Source: Nissolia schottii
Taxonomy: Eukaryota; Streptophyta; Magnoliopsida; Fabales; Fabaceae
Assembly (NCBI GenBank): GCA_003254905.1
Contig: QANU01099453.1
Coordinates: 1,406,406-1,470,405, forward strand
Length of the DNA stretch: 64,000 nt
Direction: 5' to 3'
The notes beneath the pieces are model-generated. The model searched no databases. It saw only the letters and a list, made by a program, of their open reading frames with translations, and was not told the DNA's origin. Below, piece after piece: positions 43,194 to 55,704 of this stretch (position 1 is its first letter; each line of letters starts with the position of its first letter). The position numbers were made by a program, and so were the translations under genes.

Positions 43194-44717
43194 GTGTGTG
43201 GAATTTAATTATATATATAGTCAAGCTAGAGAGGACTTGAATGGGATTGAAAAATAGGGAGCACACACGAAGTTTCTCTCATTATTATTTCAAGAAATAC
43301 TTGGATGGTACTGAACCATATTTATATTTAGTACATGGCTCAAGAATTATATGGATAATTGATCTCTTGTTTTTTATATTATTATTTTTTAATATAATAC
43401 AAATCATAATTATCAGTTGATAAGATTCTTGAACCATGCGTTAAATATTTTTTTAATCTTTTAAAAAAAAATAATAGAATGACAATCATTTATAATAACT
43501 TTAAAACTAATCTAGATTTATAAAGAATTTTACACTTAGTATGATTATCTCAGGCTAGTTTAATATCAGAAATAAGACAATAATTTATACCCCTATATTC
43601 TTTAATTATGTTTTCCTCCATACAAAAATTTTCTATCCGTATCTCTATGTAAAAAAATTGTACCCGTATCTCTATCTCTGTTGTCTTATCTAATCGAAAG
43701 TATAAAACGCAATTAGATAGTTGACATAATAATATTTAAGGTGGGGCCAGCGACATATCCATTCCGTGTAACATTTAATGCAACCTTTGACGCGTCCCAT
43801 TTTTTCTTCGCCTCTGCAGATCTTAAATCTCATACGCGGTACTTGCTGAATTTGTATTGCATTGCCAGTGTGTTCTCTATATATCATCCTTTTAGGCCTA
43901 ATTTGCTGTCTCTATGACTGTCACATATATTATATGTGTTCATGATTGAATATTGCTTTGCAGCGAAAGTTCTCTATTCTTTTAAGGCCTAAATTTGCTG
44001 TCTCTATGACTGTCACATATTTTATACATACATTCGTACGAATATATACTTGTTGTTGATGAAGTGCTGGTATAATATGATTATAATTAATTATTAATAC
44101 CAAGCAAACATCAACGGAAACTCAATTGTCTTCCTTGTTTGGTCGAAAAGAACTAATTGTCAAGTGTGAATTGAAATATTACCTATTTGCTAAGGGGGGA
44201 CATACGTACATTTTCATCGGCCATACAACAAATCAAGGATTTTCTTGACGGTGTTTCGTACGTTTTATGAATGTCGGCAACAGAATTTTCAAACGTGTTC
44301 GTGTATATATCACTTGAAATTAAGTTTTAATTTTTCTTCTTTATTTTGTGCCATAGCTGCATTGATAATTAGGTGTAGGCAGAGTCTGCAATTGGAGGCA
44401 TGCAAATTAAAGTGGCTCAGAAGATGGCAGGGATAAGCGATATGCATTCACGAATGTCGAGTGTACTACAATTAATTAAAGTTAAAACTAAGCTAGTGGC
44501 ACCGCCGGTATATAATTACATAAAAAATAAATAAATATGAGAAATTTTAATTTTAAAGATTCTAATAAGCACATGTTTATATTTTAGGTCATTGGCATTG
44601 ACACTCATTGAGATTTCTAAAATATTGCATTAAACTACAAACTTATGTGAATATTACGCCTCGTATTATTACAAACAACATTTGAATAATCACATTTACA
44701 AAGACGTAAGATCTACG
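43194..44717. other. Intergenic region upstream of first SAUR gene
   Basis: AT-rich. Contains a direct repeat of about 60 bases at 43872-43935 and 43970-44026. No gene is supported. Confidence 0.6.
43872..44026. repeat. Direct repeat pair, about 60 bases, 98-base spacing
   Basis: Both copies read GTTCTCTAT, then TTTTAGGCCTAATTTGCTG or TTTTAAGGCCTAAATTTGC, then TCTCTATGACTGTCACATAT. A local duplication upstream of the first SAUR gene. Confidence 0.75.
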
Positions 44718-45492
44718 NNNNNNNNNNNNNNNNNNNNNNNNNNNNNNNNNNNNNNNNNNNNNNNNNNNNNNNNNNNNNNNNNNNNNNNNNNNNNNNNNNN
44801 NNNNNNNNNNNNNNNNNNNNNNNNNNNNNNNNNNNNNNNNNNNNNNNNNNNNNNNNNNNNNNNNNNNNNNNNNNNNNNNNNNNNNNNNNNNNNNNNNNNN
44901 NNNNNNNNNNNNNNNNNNNNNNNNNNNNNNNNNNNNNNNNNNNNNNNNNNNNNNNNNNNNNNNNNNNNNNNNNNNNNNNNNNNNNNNNNNNNNNNNNNNN
45001 NNNNNNNNNNNNNNNNNNNNNNNNNNNNNNNNNNNNNNNNNNNNNNNNNNNNNNNNNNNNNNNNNNNNNNNNNNNNNNNNNNNNNNNNNNNNNNNNNNNN
45101 NNNNNNNNNNNNNNNNNNNNNNNNNNNNNNNNNNNNNNNNNNNNNNNNNNNNNNNNNNNNNNNNNNNNNNNNNNNNNNNNNNNNNNNNNNNNNNNNNNNN
45201 NNNNNNNNNNNNNNNNNNNNNNNNNNNNNNNNNNNNNNNNNNNNNNNNNNNNNNNNNNNNNNNNNNNNNNNNNNNNNNNNNNNNNNNNNNNNNNNNNNNN
45301 NNNNNNNNNNNNNNNNNNNNNNNNNNNNNNNNNNNNNNNNNNNNNNNNNNNNNNNNNNNNNNNNNNNNNNNNNNNNNNNNNNNNNNNNNNNNNNNNNNNN
45401 NNNNNNNNNNNNNNNNNNNNNNNNNNNNNNNNNNNNNNNNNNNNNNNNNNNNNNNNNNNNNNNNNNNNNNNNNNNNNNNNNNNNNNNNNNNN
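44718..45492. other. Assembly gap (775 N)
   Basis: All bases are N; frames drawn through it carry no information. Confidence 0.99.
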
Positions 45493-47932
45493 CATGAGTA
45501 AGGATTAAACCCCTAACTTTTTAATTAAGGAATAAGATGAGTTATTACCACATCACACCTTAGTGATTTTTATGCATATCCTTAGCCACCTTTAGCCTTT
45601 TTTATTTTTTTAAAAATTATCAAATTATGCTTGACAGAGGGGTGGTGGCTTACCGTGAAATTGTGAATTGAAGTGTAAAGTCCAACAAAGTTTGTAAGGC
45701 CTCGTTAAAAGTTCATGAAAAAAACTTAGTGAAAAAAACTATTATTTTTTCGAGGAGAAAAAGATATATCAAACTTCCCTAATTAAGGCAAGCCACCAAA
45801 ATACATTGTTAACTTACATTGTACTAAGAAGTACAAATACTTCGTCAGGCTATCATATCTTTATATTTAATACACTGCAGACACTGACACGCGAAGGCAT
45901 GCGTCCGACACACGTGTCACACATGCTGAAAGTGTCTAAAAAAATTCATGATTACCTATGTCCAAGCACTTGTCCAAGCTATATTTAAAAGATTTATGAG
46001 TTGTGTCCATGTTGTATCTGAATAAAATATATTTTAAATATTAAATAATTTATAATAGTATAAATTCTTAGAAAATTCACAAGTATTAGTCCATGATATC
46101 TTAAATATTCCATATATTTTGAAAGAGATTTAAAAAATATTAAAAATTAATATTTGAAATAATCGATAAAACATTAAATATTTATTATAAATATTTAATT
46201 TTATATCTATATATATGTTGTATACGTGTCTTATAAAATTTTAAAGTTGTTATGTAACCAAGTCGTGTGTCGTGTCAGTATAGTATTCGTACTTTTTAGA
46301 TACTAGCTAGCCAAATTCAAATGAAAAAAATTACAGTGAAAACACAAGAAGACTAATCAACCAAGTACCCAGAGTCTCCATTAAGAATGATCTCTCTCAT
46401 ATTCTTTTGTAGAGCATACAGAAACTACTTTTCTCAAAAAAATCTAATTGCAAAAAAAAATAAATTAGAAAGAAATCAATAAATGAAATCTTTTGTTGAA
46501 AAGTTAAAAAAAAATCAAAATTTTTAATGCATTTAATAGATTAAAAATCTCAAAATATTTCATTTTTAATCTCTTAAGCATACTTATTAACAAAATCTTT
46601 AAAAGTATTAGCCTTTCTTTTTTCTTTTATGTTTGGTGTGAACGGTCAAGTATTAGCCTTCCTTAATTCCTTGTACATTAATTCCTGCCTAATATATATG
46701 TTATTCAATTTAAAAACCTCGTACCATGATGGCATGATGTTAGAGCTAACGTTTTGTTTTACCGGAATTTTTTTGGAAATTCTATAAATATAAATTGAAA
46801 GTAAATTACAGAAACTAAAGAGAAAGAAGAATTAAAGAGATTGGATGAGGAAAAAAATAGAGGAGATTGAGAGTTTATATATGGGGAAGAAGAAGAAGTG
46901 GGAATTGAATGATTGACGTTCTCAGGTGTATCCGTTGGTGTCGCGATGACTAGAGGACGTGTGGGGTACTTGTCAAGCGAATCCAATCCCCTTAATTCTT
47001 ATCTCCCCTCTCCTATTTTTAGAAAATCCTATGACATAATAGCATTGGCTGAGTCTTGGGCGGCTGGTTTTCACGTAACTTCTTGTAACTTATTAGGCGA
47101 TTGGTCTTCACGTAACCTCTTGTAACTTCTTGGGCGGTTTATTTCTATGCATAACTCCTTGTAACCGCTTGGAACCTCTGAGACACGTAGATAAACCTTT
47201 GGCACGTGCTTCCATTTGCTTCAAATTATAATTCATGTAAACTTGTCATAATTGTTATTTCCATAAGATGTTGTTGTGGTCACGCCATATTGACATTGCT
47301 TAATTAATTCATTAAGTCTTGATCTTCGTCGACCATATGTATGCCTTGATGGTCATTTGATGATAATTCTGGTTTTGGTCGAATGTCCTCACATACATGT
47401 ATGTTATTGACTTAAATCATGGTCGAACTTTACTTCTTTGCGATATGTCACTATTATGGATCACTTTTGATGTAAACTTCCTTTGGGTTGCCTATCACAA
47501 TTTATTGTAAGTCGTCATATGACCATTATTGGGTCGTATATCACAAATTGTGACCAAGGGACTTTTTTCTTTTCTTCGCAAACTTTTGGGTATAACACGT
47601 TTTTAAAGCGCCAAATGAGACAAGATTCGAACTTGACAGTCTCTCAACATTTGTTTCTTCTGCTGTAGTGAGAAAGTATGGTATTGAAAAATGATAGATA
47701 AATAAACCCACAAGTAAGAGAGAAGAGCCCTATTATTTCTACATAAAAAGTCAAGACTTATTCTTAGACTCATTCTATATCCACTCTTCAAATAAATAAA
47801 TTTTTTTATTCAATTTTATATTAATTACTTTTGGCACATTTCAAGAGTGAGTCTATGTGATTTTCAAGGCAAAGATAAGCTCATAAAATATTTCACAAAA
47901 AAGAATTATCACCAAGTCGATATCGATAGAGT
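45493..47932. other. Intergenic region with promoter-like segment
   Basis: No coding sequence is recognised. On the minus strand CATATATAAAC near 46874-46884 with CT-rich sequence downstream looks like a promoter pointing left, but no ORF follows before the gap. Short tandem repeats lie at 47058-47171. Confidence 0.5.
47058..47171. repeat. Short tandem repeat, three units of about 38 bases
   Basis: Each unit has GGGCGG or GGCGAT, then TTCACGTAACTTCTTGTAAC or a variant. The third unit is the most diverged. It includes repeated ACGT cores. Confidence 0.65.
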
Positions 47933-48175
47933 CACTGCAACAAAAATGTTATGTGACAATTTCATTTGTCATTTTGCAACAATTTTGACCACCGTTAAAA
48001 CGAATTCACGGTAGTTTGCAAATCTCTGCCAACTGGACTGTCGCAATTTGATCTGCAGCAGTTTGTAACCAACTGCGAAATGGGCTGTCGGAGAAAAAAA
48101 AAACATCAATTTACGGTGGTTTAAAGCCGTCGCTAAAAAACAAACTGCCGCTATATCATTGAGGGAAAAAAAATT
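47933..48175 (+). mobile_element. CACTA-like left terminus and subterminal region
   Basis: Starts CACTGCAACAAAAATG and continues with subterminal motifs around ACGGTAGTTTGCAA, CAGCAGTTTG, ACGGTGGTTTAAAG and AAACTGCCGC. The same motifs in the opposite orientation occupy 58715-59082. Confidence 0.55.
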
Positions 48176-49244
48176 CATACCCAATCTATTTTAATCCCCC
48201 TTTCCAATGTGAATTTGGAAGCAAAGCATTTTCATTCAAATCCTCTGGTTAGCTAGGCAATCTACTGAAGAATGGAAAGAATATAGCAGAATTATATAAC
48301 AACAATTACATATAAATTTCATAAATTCACAATTTAATTAGTTACCAACATATACACACTCAAAAAATAAAGACTTTTATCTTCTTCTACTGAAGATCAT
48401 GCTTCTTGCTTCTTCAGTCAACAAATAAATTAAATTGTCTAATGTAAGCATTTCAAACTGAGATAAAATTTTAAATAATCACTTTAACATAAATAGTCTC
48501 ATTTAAATACTAAACATACCTTTTGGATGCACATCTCTGACATTTTTCGTCTTTGCATGCTTATCTTACTGTTTGATTATTTAAATAAAAGACTATTCCT
48601 AAGAGTAGCAATAACACAAGCAACAAAGTCATTACAAGAACAGTAAGATGATAATGTCATTGTGCTTTCTTGATTTAACCATCCATCTCTCATGACTAAA
48701 ACAAACAGTAACCAAGACAGTCATACTCAGGCAAATATCAAATTCCAATGCTTGATATCAACATCAAGAAATTAAGAACTCTCATACTTATATTACAGTT
48801 TTTTTTTTATTCAAACACTCTTGAAACTTCATAGCAGTAAATGTAGAAAACATTCTAGTGTAACTGAAATATAAAACACTTTAGGAACATAGATGTATTA
48901 CACATATAAAACAATGACATGTACATGGCCCTAGTGCCTCGCTTTCTCTTCTACCCTCTTCTAAGTGAAACATTTATTGAGAACATATGAAAAAAATAAG
49001 GCAACTCTGGCAAGATATGCATGGTGACATGCTTGCTCTAAGGAAAGGTAGCAACTTCAGCATGTAAACTTGTTCAACTTGTTCTCGCAGCTTAAATGGA
49101 AAGAGAATATTCATTTCAACTTTGTTTTGCACGAAAAGTCTAATACACAAATCTTAAGAAATCATAAATAAGACTCACATGTCCATCCTTTCCCTGAATT
49201 TCAACGAGAACCTTTCATTATCTTCTTCTGGTATTTTCATAAGT
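48176..49244. other. Region left of unrecognised exons
   Basis: No gene called. Minus-strand segments at 48990-49110 (KLREQVEQVYMLKLLPF in one frame) and at 49182-49240 look vaguely exon-like but do not connect to anything I can support. Confidence 0.45.
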
Positions 49245-51842
49245 TTATGTAGTAGAACCTTCGTCTTTGGTAACTGCAGTTGCTTGATCTAAGAGGAAAA
49301 CAAAATAACCAAAAAAAAAAAAAAAAAACAGTATTACACTAAGATGAGTTAGAACGATATTACATAGTCAAAGATCGGGGAAACTTGGTTGTGCATTAAA
49401 AGAACACGGCTTCCAAAAAACACTACTTCAAGGGAACGATGTCGGTGATACCTTTATATTTGGGTTTGTGTGGTTCGCACACTAGGTGGTGTGGGATAGT
49501 TAGTTAGGCGAGTTCCATAGATCTCGCTATCTCGTTAGGCAAATCCCGTGAATCTCGCTCTGTCCTTAGAGTGGTTAACCCTAGTTTGTTACTTATCCAC
49601 ACACGTTATTCTTTCCGGAATAGCTTCTTTGCTTAATGGGGAGATCGAATGACGAAACCCAATTTCAAAGCCAAACTATTGTGCCAGGGACTTACTCCGT
49701 AACAATACTCTATTAAACCAGTAAGGACAATAAAGAGTTGCACCATTCAATTACAACAAATCAAGATAAGAAACATGAATCTCTTCCTATTATGACCAAC
49801 AATTATCCCAAAAAAATTGTTGCACGCTTCAAAACAAAATCGATGAAACCCCAATTACAGATTTACAAATAGGCAATGACAAAGTTCAAATGCAAATACT
49901 AAGAATACAATGTCCTGAACACATGTGAGATGAAATTATGGCACCATAAACAATTTTTATGGTTCTTAACTTGTTATACTCAATTGGAAGTAAAAGTGAC
50001 ACCGACTTCATCCCTAGTTCAATTCATAGGGATTGCACTAATAATTTTCCTCCCACTTTGATTATCTGACAATGCTAACTACTGCATAAGATATATAAAA
50101 TAATTTGGTCATAGAAACTGAAAAATGTTGAGCCCAGAATCCAAATTCCCCAATGAGCCTCAACCCACTGATATATATGACAAATAAAAGATTAAAAACT
50201 GAAAAATGTTCCATTTAGCATATCAGGTATGGTATAGACTCCAAGGGCTAGAATATTTTCCTATGTAAGCCACACACCATATGATCACATCTTAAGTGGC
50301 CCAACAAATGAGCTAAAACAGCCTGTTAAAATAAACTGATGACAAGTTAATAACATTTTGTATTAGAACAATGAATAATACAGAAAAATTAGAGATGACA
50401 ATTTGTACTTTATTCACGGGTATCCACCTGACTCAACTCGATGAGTAGGGTAAAAACCCGCTCCTCTATGGTTAATTATCTGCATGGGTTAGAGTTTTAA
50501 TGGATGTACTCCAACCCTACCCACACCACACACACGCACACGCACATATATAGTAGACAAGCTTAGATTGTTATTATTTAACTTATTATATATGTCTTAG
50601 TTTAGTTTTTCTCTATGTATCAAACAAATTACAATGTTATGTTTTCTAGTTGTTATAAATAGAGATTGTGGAATTCGATTTAATTTATGATTTTATTGTG
50701 TTAAAATGATTATTTTTGCTTAATTTTGATGAATTGTGTAGTATTTAATTTAAATTATGTTATTGTTGTATACTAAAATAATTATTTTTTGTAATTGACA
50801 CCTATATTATATAAACATAAAAATATTTTTTAGAAAACAATGGGTATGGTAGGATAGAGTTAGGGTTTAAATATTTTTTTAAAATTTTTGTTTACAAAAC
50901 CCGTAAATAGAGTAGAGTAAGATTGTTCTTTATACAATAAGTTGAAAGTAGGGTTAGGTATAAGCAAAAACCTTACCCAACCCTACCCATTATCATCCCT
51001 TAAAATGACTATCAATCAGATCAGGCAGGCATATTGGAAGAGGAGAATGTATATATCATGTAATAATAATATTTCTTATTTGTGCATCAAACACTCATGC
51101 ATCTCAAATCTAACTTCCAACATACCATTACTTGTAGAGCATGCAAAACAGGGGACACAATTTGAAATACTTTGGTACACATAAGCTTCGGAAGCAAAGC
51201 AATTAAATTGCAAATTAAATTCACATTCACAGACCTGCAGCAAAACCACCAGGCACAACATCTTCAGAACCTACAATCATTTCTGAAAGCTTCTTTCTTC
51301 TAACATCTTCAAGTAATTTCTCCAACGACTGCTCTTGAGGTCTCATGCCAACCGACTAAAGAACATGAACATTATGAAGTTTTAAATTTCTAACGAAAGT
51401 AAATCCTCAAACAAATTTAACTTGATTCAATGTTAAGTAGTCTATGCAAATGACCAACACTACCTCCCAAAAAAAAGGTCAAAATCACTATTAATATACA
51501 TAAATGATCAACTATGAAACATGCATTGGATAGAGACCGAGTATTGATATAACACTAACTTCAAATTGTTTGGTATCAACCACAAGAAATTATTTTCACT
51601 TTATGGAAGATGATGATTAATATAAACCTAAAATACTTGACAAGTACAATTCTTCTGTTCTGTGCCTTGCCGAGATATTACCAACCTATCATTAAATAAC
51701 AAAGAAAAAAAAATGATGGAAGTTGCTATACAAGATCATTAAAGAAATGAATAACATAATAATGTGCTATTCTGCTAACCAGAGGCACATGAGAGCCAAT
51801 ATGTGTATTGAGTAGCATCTCAATCTCAGAACATATATCAAA
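49245..51842 (-). CDS. Unrecognised gene, three 3' exons (possibly a captured fragment)
   Basis: Three minus-strand exons join in phase: 51842-51780 (FDICSEIEMLLNTHIGSHVP), 51355-51235 (SVGMRPQEQSLEKLLEDVRR, ending PGGFAA) and 49288-49245 (DQATAVTKDEGSTT, stop TAA). Acceptors are TATGCAG, CTTTAG and CTCTTAG; donors are GTTAGC and GTCTGT, the last weak. The visible 75 residues are charged, rich in Glu, Lys and Leu, and look helical, then end in a flexible tail. I do not recognise the family. No exon is found further upstream: a gypsy fragment begins just beyond. It could be the 3' end of a broken gene or one captured inside the CACTA-like bounds. Confidence 0.35.
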
Positions 51843-53099
51843 CTGCATACAGCGAAAAAGACAACTACATGAGTAGTGATTAGGAAGAAATATTAGAGCA
51901 TTCTTAATTATTAGGTGAGGTGGGGTGGGGTGGGGGGAGGAGGCACCCCGTGCCTATTGCAATGATAATAAAACCAGAACAATAACTGCCCATAAAGTGT
52001 GAAAGGTTCAAAAAGAGATGAGAGAGATGGTAGTTAATAAAAGGGCAAAATAGGACAATCAAAATTGTGATTAAATAGTTCGTTAAAGTTGCCCAACAAC
52101 TTTATATAAGTGTAGAGATTTATATACCAAAAAAATCAGCTATAGTGCCATTTTGGCATAGTGAGTGAAGCCAAAGAAAGGACTATTGTTAGTTTAATTT
52201 CACGAGCATCACATTCATAATTTAAGGGACAACCCCCAACTAGCACGCAGCTTCCGCGGACTTGGAACACGGCCAATCTAAGGAGATTTTATATTTAAAA
52301 TTCTTCTTGATTAAATTTCAATTTACTTTTCATCTTTACAATTGTAATAATGTGAATAAACCTGCCGATCATGGAGCAAATCTTTTCATTAATGCAAGAT
52401 AGGATTCACTTAAGGACTTGTTATATTCCCGTGGGAAAACAATGCGGAAACATCAGCAAATCGCTACAAAAGCACACTAAGAAAAAAATCGTTGCAAAAG
52501 CGGTAATATTAAACTCCCCCGAACTAATCACTCGGGCGTCGAGAAGCAAAGCACTCCGTGGAAAGTAAAAAGTCCTAACCCGATCCCTAAACCGAAGGCA
52601 ATTAATGGCTAAATCCCCACAGACATGATAAAACAAAACAAGAAATCTAATAGAAAATAAAGGCAAATTTCATATATCAATAAGCTTTCGCAATACAAAG
52701 TTGAACGTTTCTTTTACATCATGACCCTAAAGCCTACCCAGTCAAGGCCAACCTATACAAAGGCGTTACAAAATAAAATCAAAATACAAGGATCCACCAT
52801 CTTGGACTTTGTCATTATTACTCGCCCAAGATGGCGTCCAACCAAAATAAACTTGACAACACCAACCCAAAATAAACCCTCAAAGACAGAACCTACTAAT
52901 CAAGATACTTGATGCTGTCAGTCTCGGGGTCATAAAATTTGGGAAGAGACACCACCCCCTAATCAAAAGCAGGAGCAATACGACAGACATGCCCCATGAT
53001 CAGCTCATATGCCGCGCCCATGGATTGCTTTGTTAGATTAAGGTAATCCTCATACTCCTTCTCGAATTCTGCAGCCTCTTCTCGATGGCAGCCGCGTAT
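51843..53099. other. Transition between unrecognised exons and gypsy element
   Basis: AT-rich to about 52340, with a G-rich tract at 51915-51935. From about 52350 the composition rises and probably belongs to the retroelement, whose left boundary I cannot fix. Confidence 0.45.
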
Positions 53100-53149
53100 T
53101 GAGTGGCGTCTGACTCAAATTTCTTCACCATCTCTTCTGAGGCCTCTAG

Positions 53150-54626
53150 CTACGCTCGCAGCTTCTTGCCCTCCACCTCCGCAACCCTAAACCCATACTT
53201 GGCTTTAGCAAACTTCCCACAAAATTCTTCTGCCTTCTCCTCAGCTGATGCTTTCTCCATGGAGAAATGCTCATTTGCCTCTCTTAGCTCTTCTACCTCT
53301 TGGCAGAAATCTTCCATCACACTGGGGCTGGGAAAGTTGTCACACACTTACTTCACCAATCCCGTGGACTTGCTCATTAGCCAGAGGATATGTTGTAAAA
53401 CCTATTCTGCAGGGACACCTTTCAACTGAGCCCTTACCTCCTCCGTCAAAAAGCTCCTTCCCATCAACAAGACCCCAAAGGTCCATCTCCTGTGGCCAAG
53501 CCCGGCTGATGGCAGCGGAGGTGTTGGATGAACGCTTAGCACCAGTGATCGTATCTCCGTAGGAGCTTTCTCCACGAACACGCTTCTGATGAGCGAGAAT
53601 CCTCTCCTCACTCACAGATCGAGTAGGAGAGTTCCTTGCTGGGGTCGGCAGGGTATGATCCTCCTCAGAAAGACGCAAGCTTCGTACTTCTTCGTTGGTC
53701 AAAGCATTCAGACGACGATGCAAGTTCCTCAGCTTATCAACGGCTGACATACTTTTACGGAGGCGAATTCTTGCAAAGAGACAACAATTAGCAAACACAT
53801 CTACTCAACAAGAATTAAAATAAAGGTAATACAAAATGTAACTACCCAGGCTATCCTCGGTGTCCATCAACCGTCCCTCCACATTAATATCACGTAAAGG
53901 CCCGTCCTCGGCTAGAGCCATGAAGGACTTGCGGAGAATAAGTTCCTCCACGAACAGCTCCTCGGGACGATCTTGATGTATGTTCTTGTTCCAATAACAA
54001 GAGATACCCATAACGGTATCCTAATCACCTTTCTAGAACGCCATCCTCCCCAGAGTAGAAAAACCTTGAAATATTTCCACTTAAAATCTTGATAAGATTC
54101 TTTCCACCAGCTAAAGATCCTCGTCCCTGAAACACCCTTGAAAGTATGTCAAATCTTATATCTAGCCATCAGGTCTTGGGATATGGCTCTACGTGGAAAA
54201 CCTCGTAAACAACCTGGAATCTGTGCAACAAGTCCTATCCATTCGGATGAAACTGTGTAGGACTGAAGACACACAACCTCATGATTTCCCTCTCAAATGC
54301 AAAAAAAGGGAGGCGCACTCCCAAGCGCGTGAAGAGTACCTCATACATTTACAAAAAGTGAAACTTATCTTTGTGCCAAAGCATGCACACCCGCTCGTCC
54401 GCAGAGGCCACTTCTATCCTATATTCTTGTTCCTCAACCCCTCCTCGATCAACTCGAGCGCCTCACTTAGAATACCAAGGTGTTGTTCCTTTATGATTGA
54501 CGGTATCACCAAGGCCTCTAGGTCTATCCACCAATACACCAAACGCTCGTGCGACTCGAACAAGGGACTCAAAACCCTCAACTCCTGAAAAGTTTTCTTT
54601 AACCTCCCCATAGCCCTAGAAGTCAC
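53150..54626 (-). pseudogene. Antisense ORF of gypsy element (putative gypsy-type transposon protein), decayed
   Basis: Read on the minus strand in pieces: 54626-54414 (GRLKKTFQELRVLSPLFESH), 54011-53805 (ELFVEELILRKSFMALAEDG), 53798-53340 (SAVDKLRNLHRRLNALTNEE) and 53347-53150 (coiled-coil-like EVEELREANEHFSMEK). The parts are in different frames and separated by stops or unspliced introns. They resemble the plant 'putative gypsy type transposon' proteins, from memory. Function unknown; no enzymatic motif is seen. The order is consistent with one original gene with introns, or one that has lost its frame. Confidence 0.5.
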
Positions 54627-55327
54627 AAACTACTAGAAATGGAAAAATACAACAGATCCACAAAAATCAAACTAAGCTCATCCTCATCCTAACAATCCCT
54701 TCCCCAAATGACCTATGCCTAACCTTCCTAACAACGCAGAACCATAAATTTACTAATAAGGGAGGAGAGACAGTGACAAAGAGCATGCAGAAGGGGTGAA
54801 AGAAAAAGAAAACCACAAACAAGAGAAGCAAGGACATAAATGGAGAGCATACCTGTAGTTATGGTGAATAAAGACGAAGAAGAGCTCCAAACCCTTTGAA
54901 AAAACCTCACAGGATTGATCCCTCATAAAGCAAAAACAGAGAAGGAAGATGAAGCAAGGAAGACGAAGAAGAAGGAGAAGATGAAGAGGGGAAAGTAAAC
55001 ATTTTAATTCAAACCCCTTTTTCCTTTTATAAGTAAGAGGTAATTGTTTCCTTCAAAGCCATCATTTCACCTCAAATCGAGCGCCATAGGGAATGGGAAC
55101 AACCACCACAAAGTACACATGGCGAGATATGAGAGAATCAATTTTTCCCTCTAAGACAAGCTGTCACATTGACAACAGACGGAGAGGCGTGTCAGAAAAT
55201 CCCAAATTGCTCCACCCAAGGCAACAAAAAGTGATAAAGTCTGCAGAACTACGATTCCGCAAGTAGACCACCTCAGAAGTAAAACTCGCACCACGTGCCT
55301 AAGCCACACGGCCCGAGCTGGGGGCCA

Positions 55328-55704
55328 TGTTACGGACTAGGCCATGTTACGGATTGGGTAGCCACTCAGGGTCCATAGATCATGGGCCCCAAGTCCACTT
55401 CACCCACGCGGAATCATCCCAGGGTTAGAGGCTAAATCTCATGCACATGGAACAATCCCCAGACTAAGAGGAAAATTCGGAGTCACGAAGCGCATCACTG
55501 GTATTCATCCCGCGAATCCTAGGAGGTCACACCTTCACGTATAAATGGGACCAGCCCGTCAGGTATCCTCTGGAACCCATCCTTAATCTTTTTCCTTTAT
55601 CTTGCATCGACTTACTTGAGCGTCGGAGCCCTTGCAGGTACCCCGCCACCACGTCGGAGATACACTGAGGAGTTTCAAAGTCCTACCCGTTCAAGGAAAA
55701 CACA
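55328..55704 (+). repeat. LTR of gypsy element
   Basis: Begins TGTTACGGACTAGGCCATG and ends AACACA (TG...CA). Contains a plausible TATA box (TATAAAT, 55540-55546). The part GCGTCGGAGCCCTTGCAGGT and GGTACCCCGCCACCACGT is typical of plant gypsy LTRs. No second copy is in the window, so target duplication cannot be tested. Confidence 0.6.

Larger units (their letters stand above)
53100..55704 (+). mobile_element. Ty3/gypsy retrotransposon fragment, Tat-like, 3' part
   Basis: Left: minus-strand ORFs of retroelement type (53150-54626). Right: an LTR at 55328-55704 in plus orientation, preceded by a GAGCTGGGGGCCA polypurine-like tract. ORFs antisense to the LTR, placed between pol and the 3' LTR, are known in Tat-lineage gypsy elements such as Grande. 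The gag-pol part and 5' LTR are absent from the window. Confidence 0.6.

Noticed and set aside
44682-45497. 260-271 codon frames over the second N block
   Set aside because: Artefact of the gap.
49177-49288. Alternative frame of the third unrecognised exon, IKQLQLPKTKVLLHKLMKIP
   Set aside because: It needs a different splice phase from the preceding exon; the phase-matched frame stops neatly at TAA 49245.
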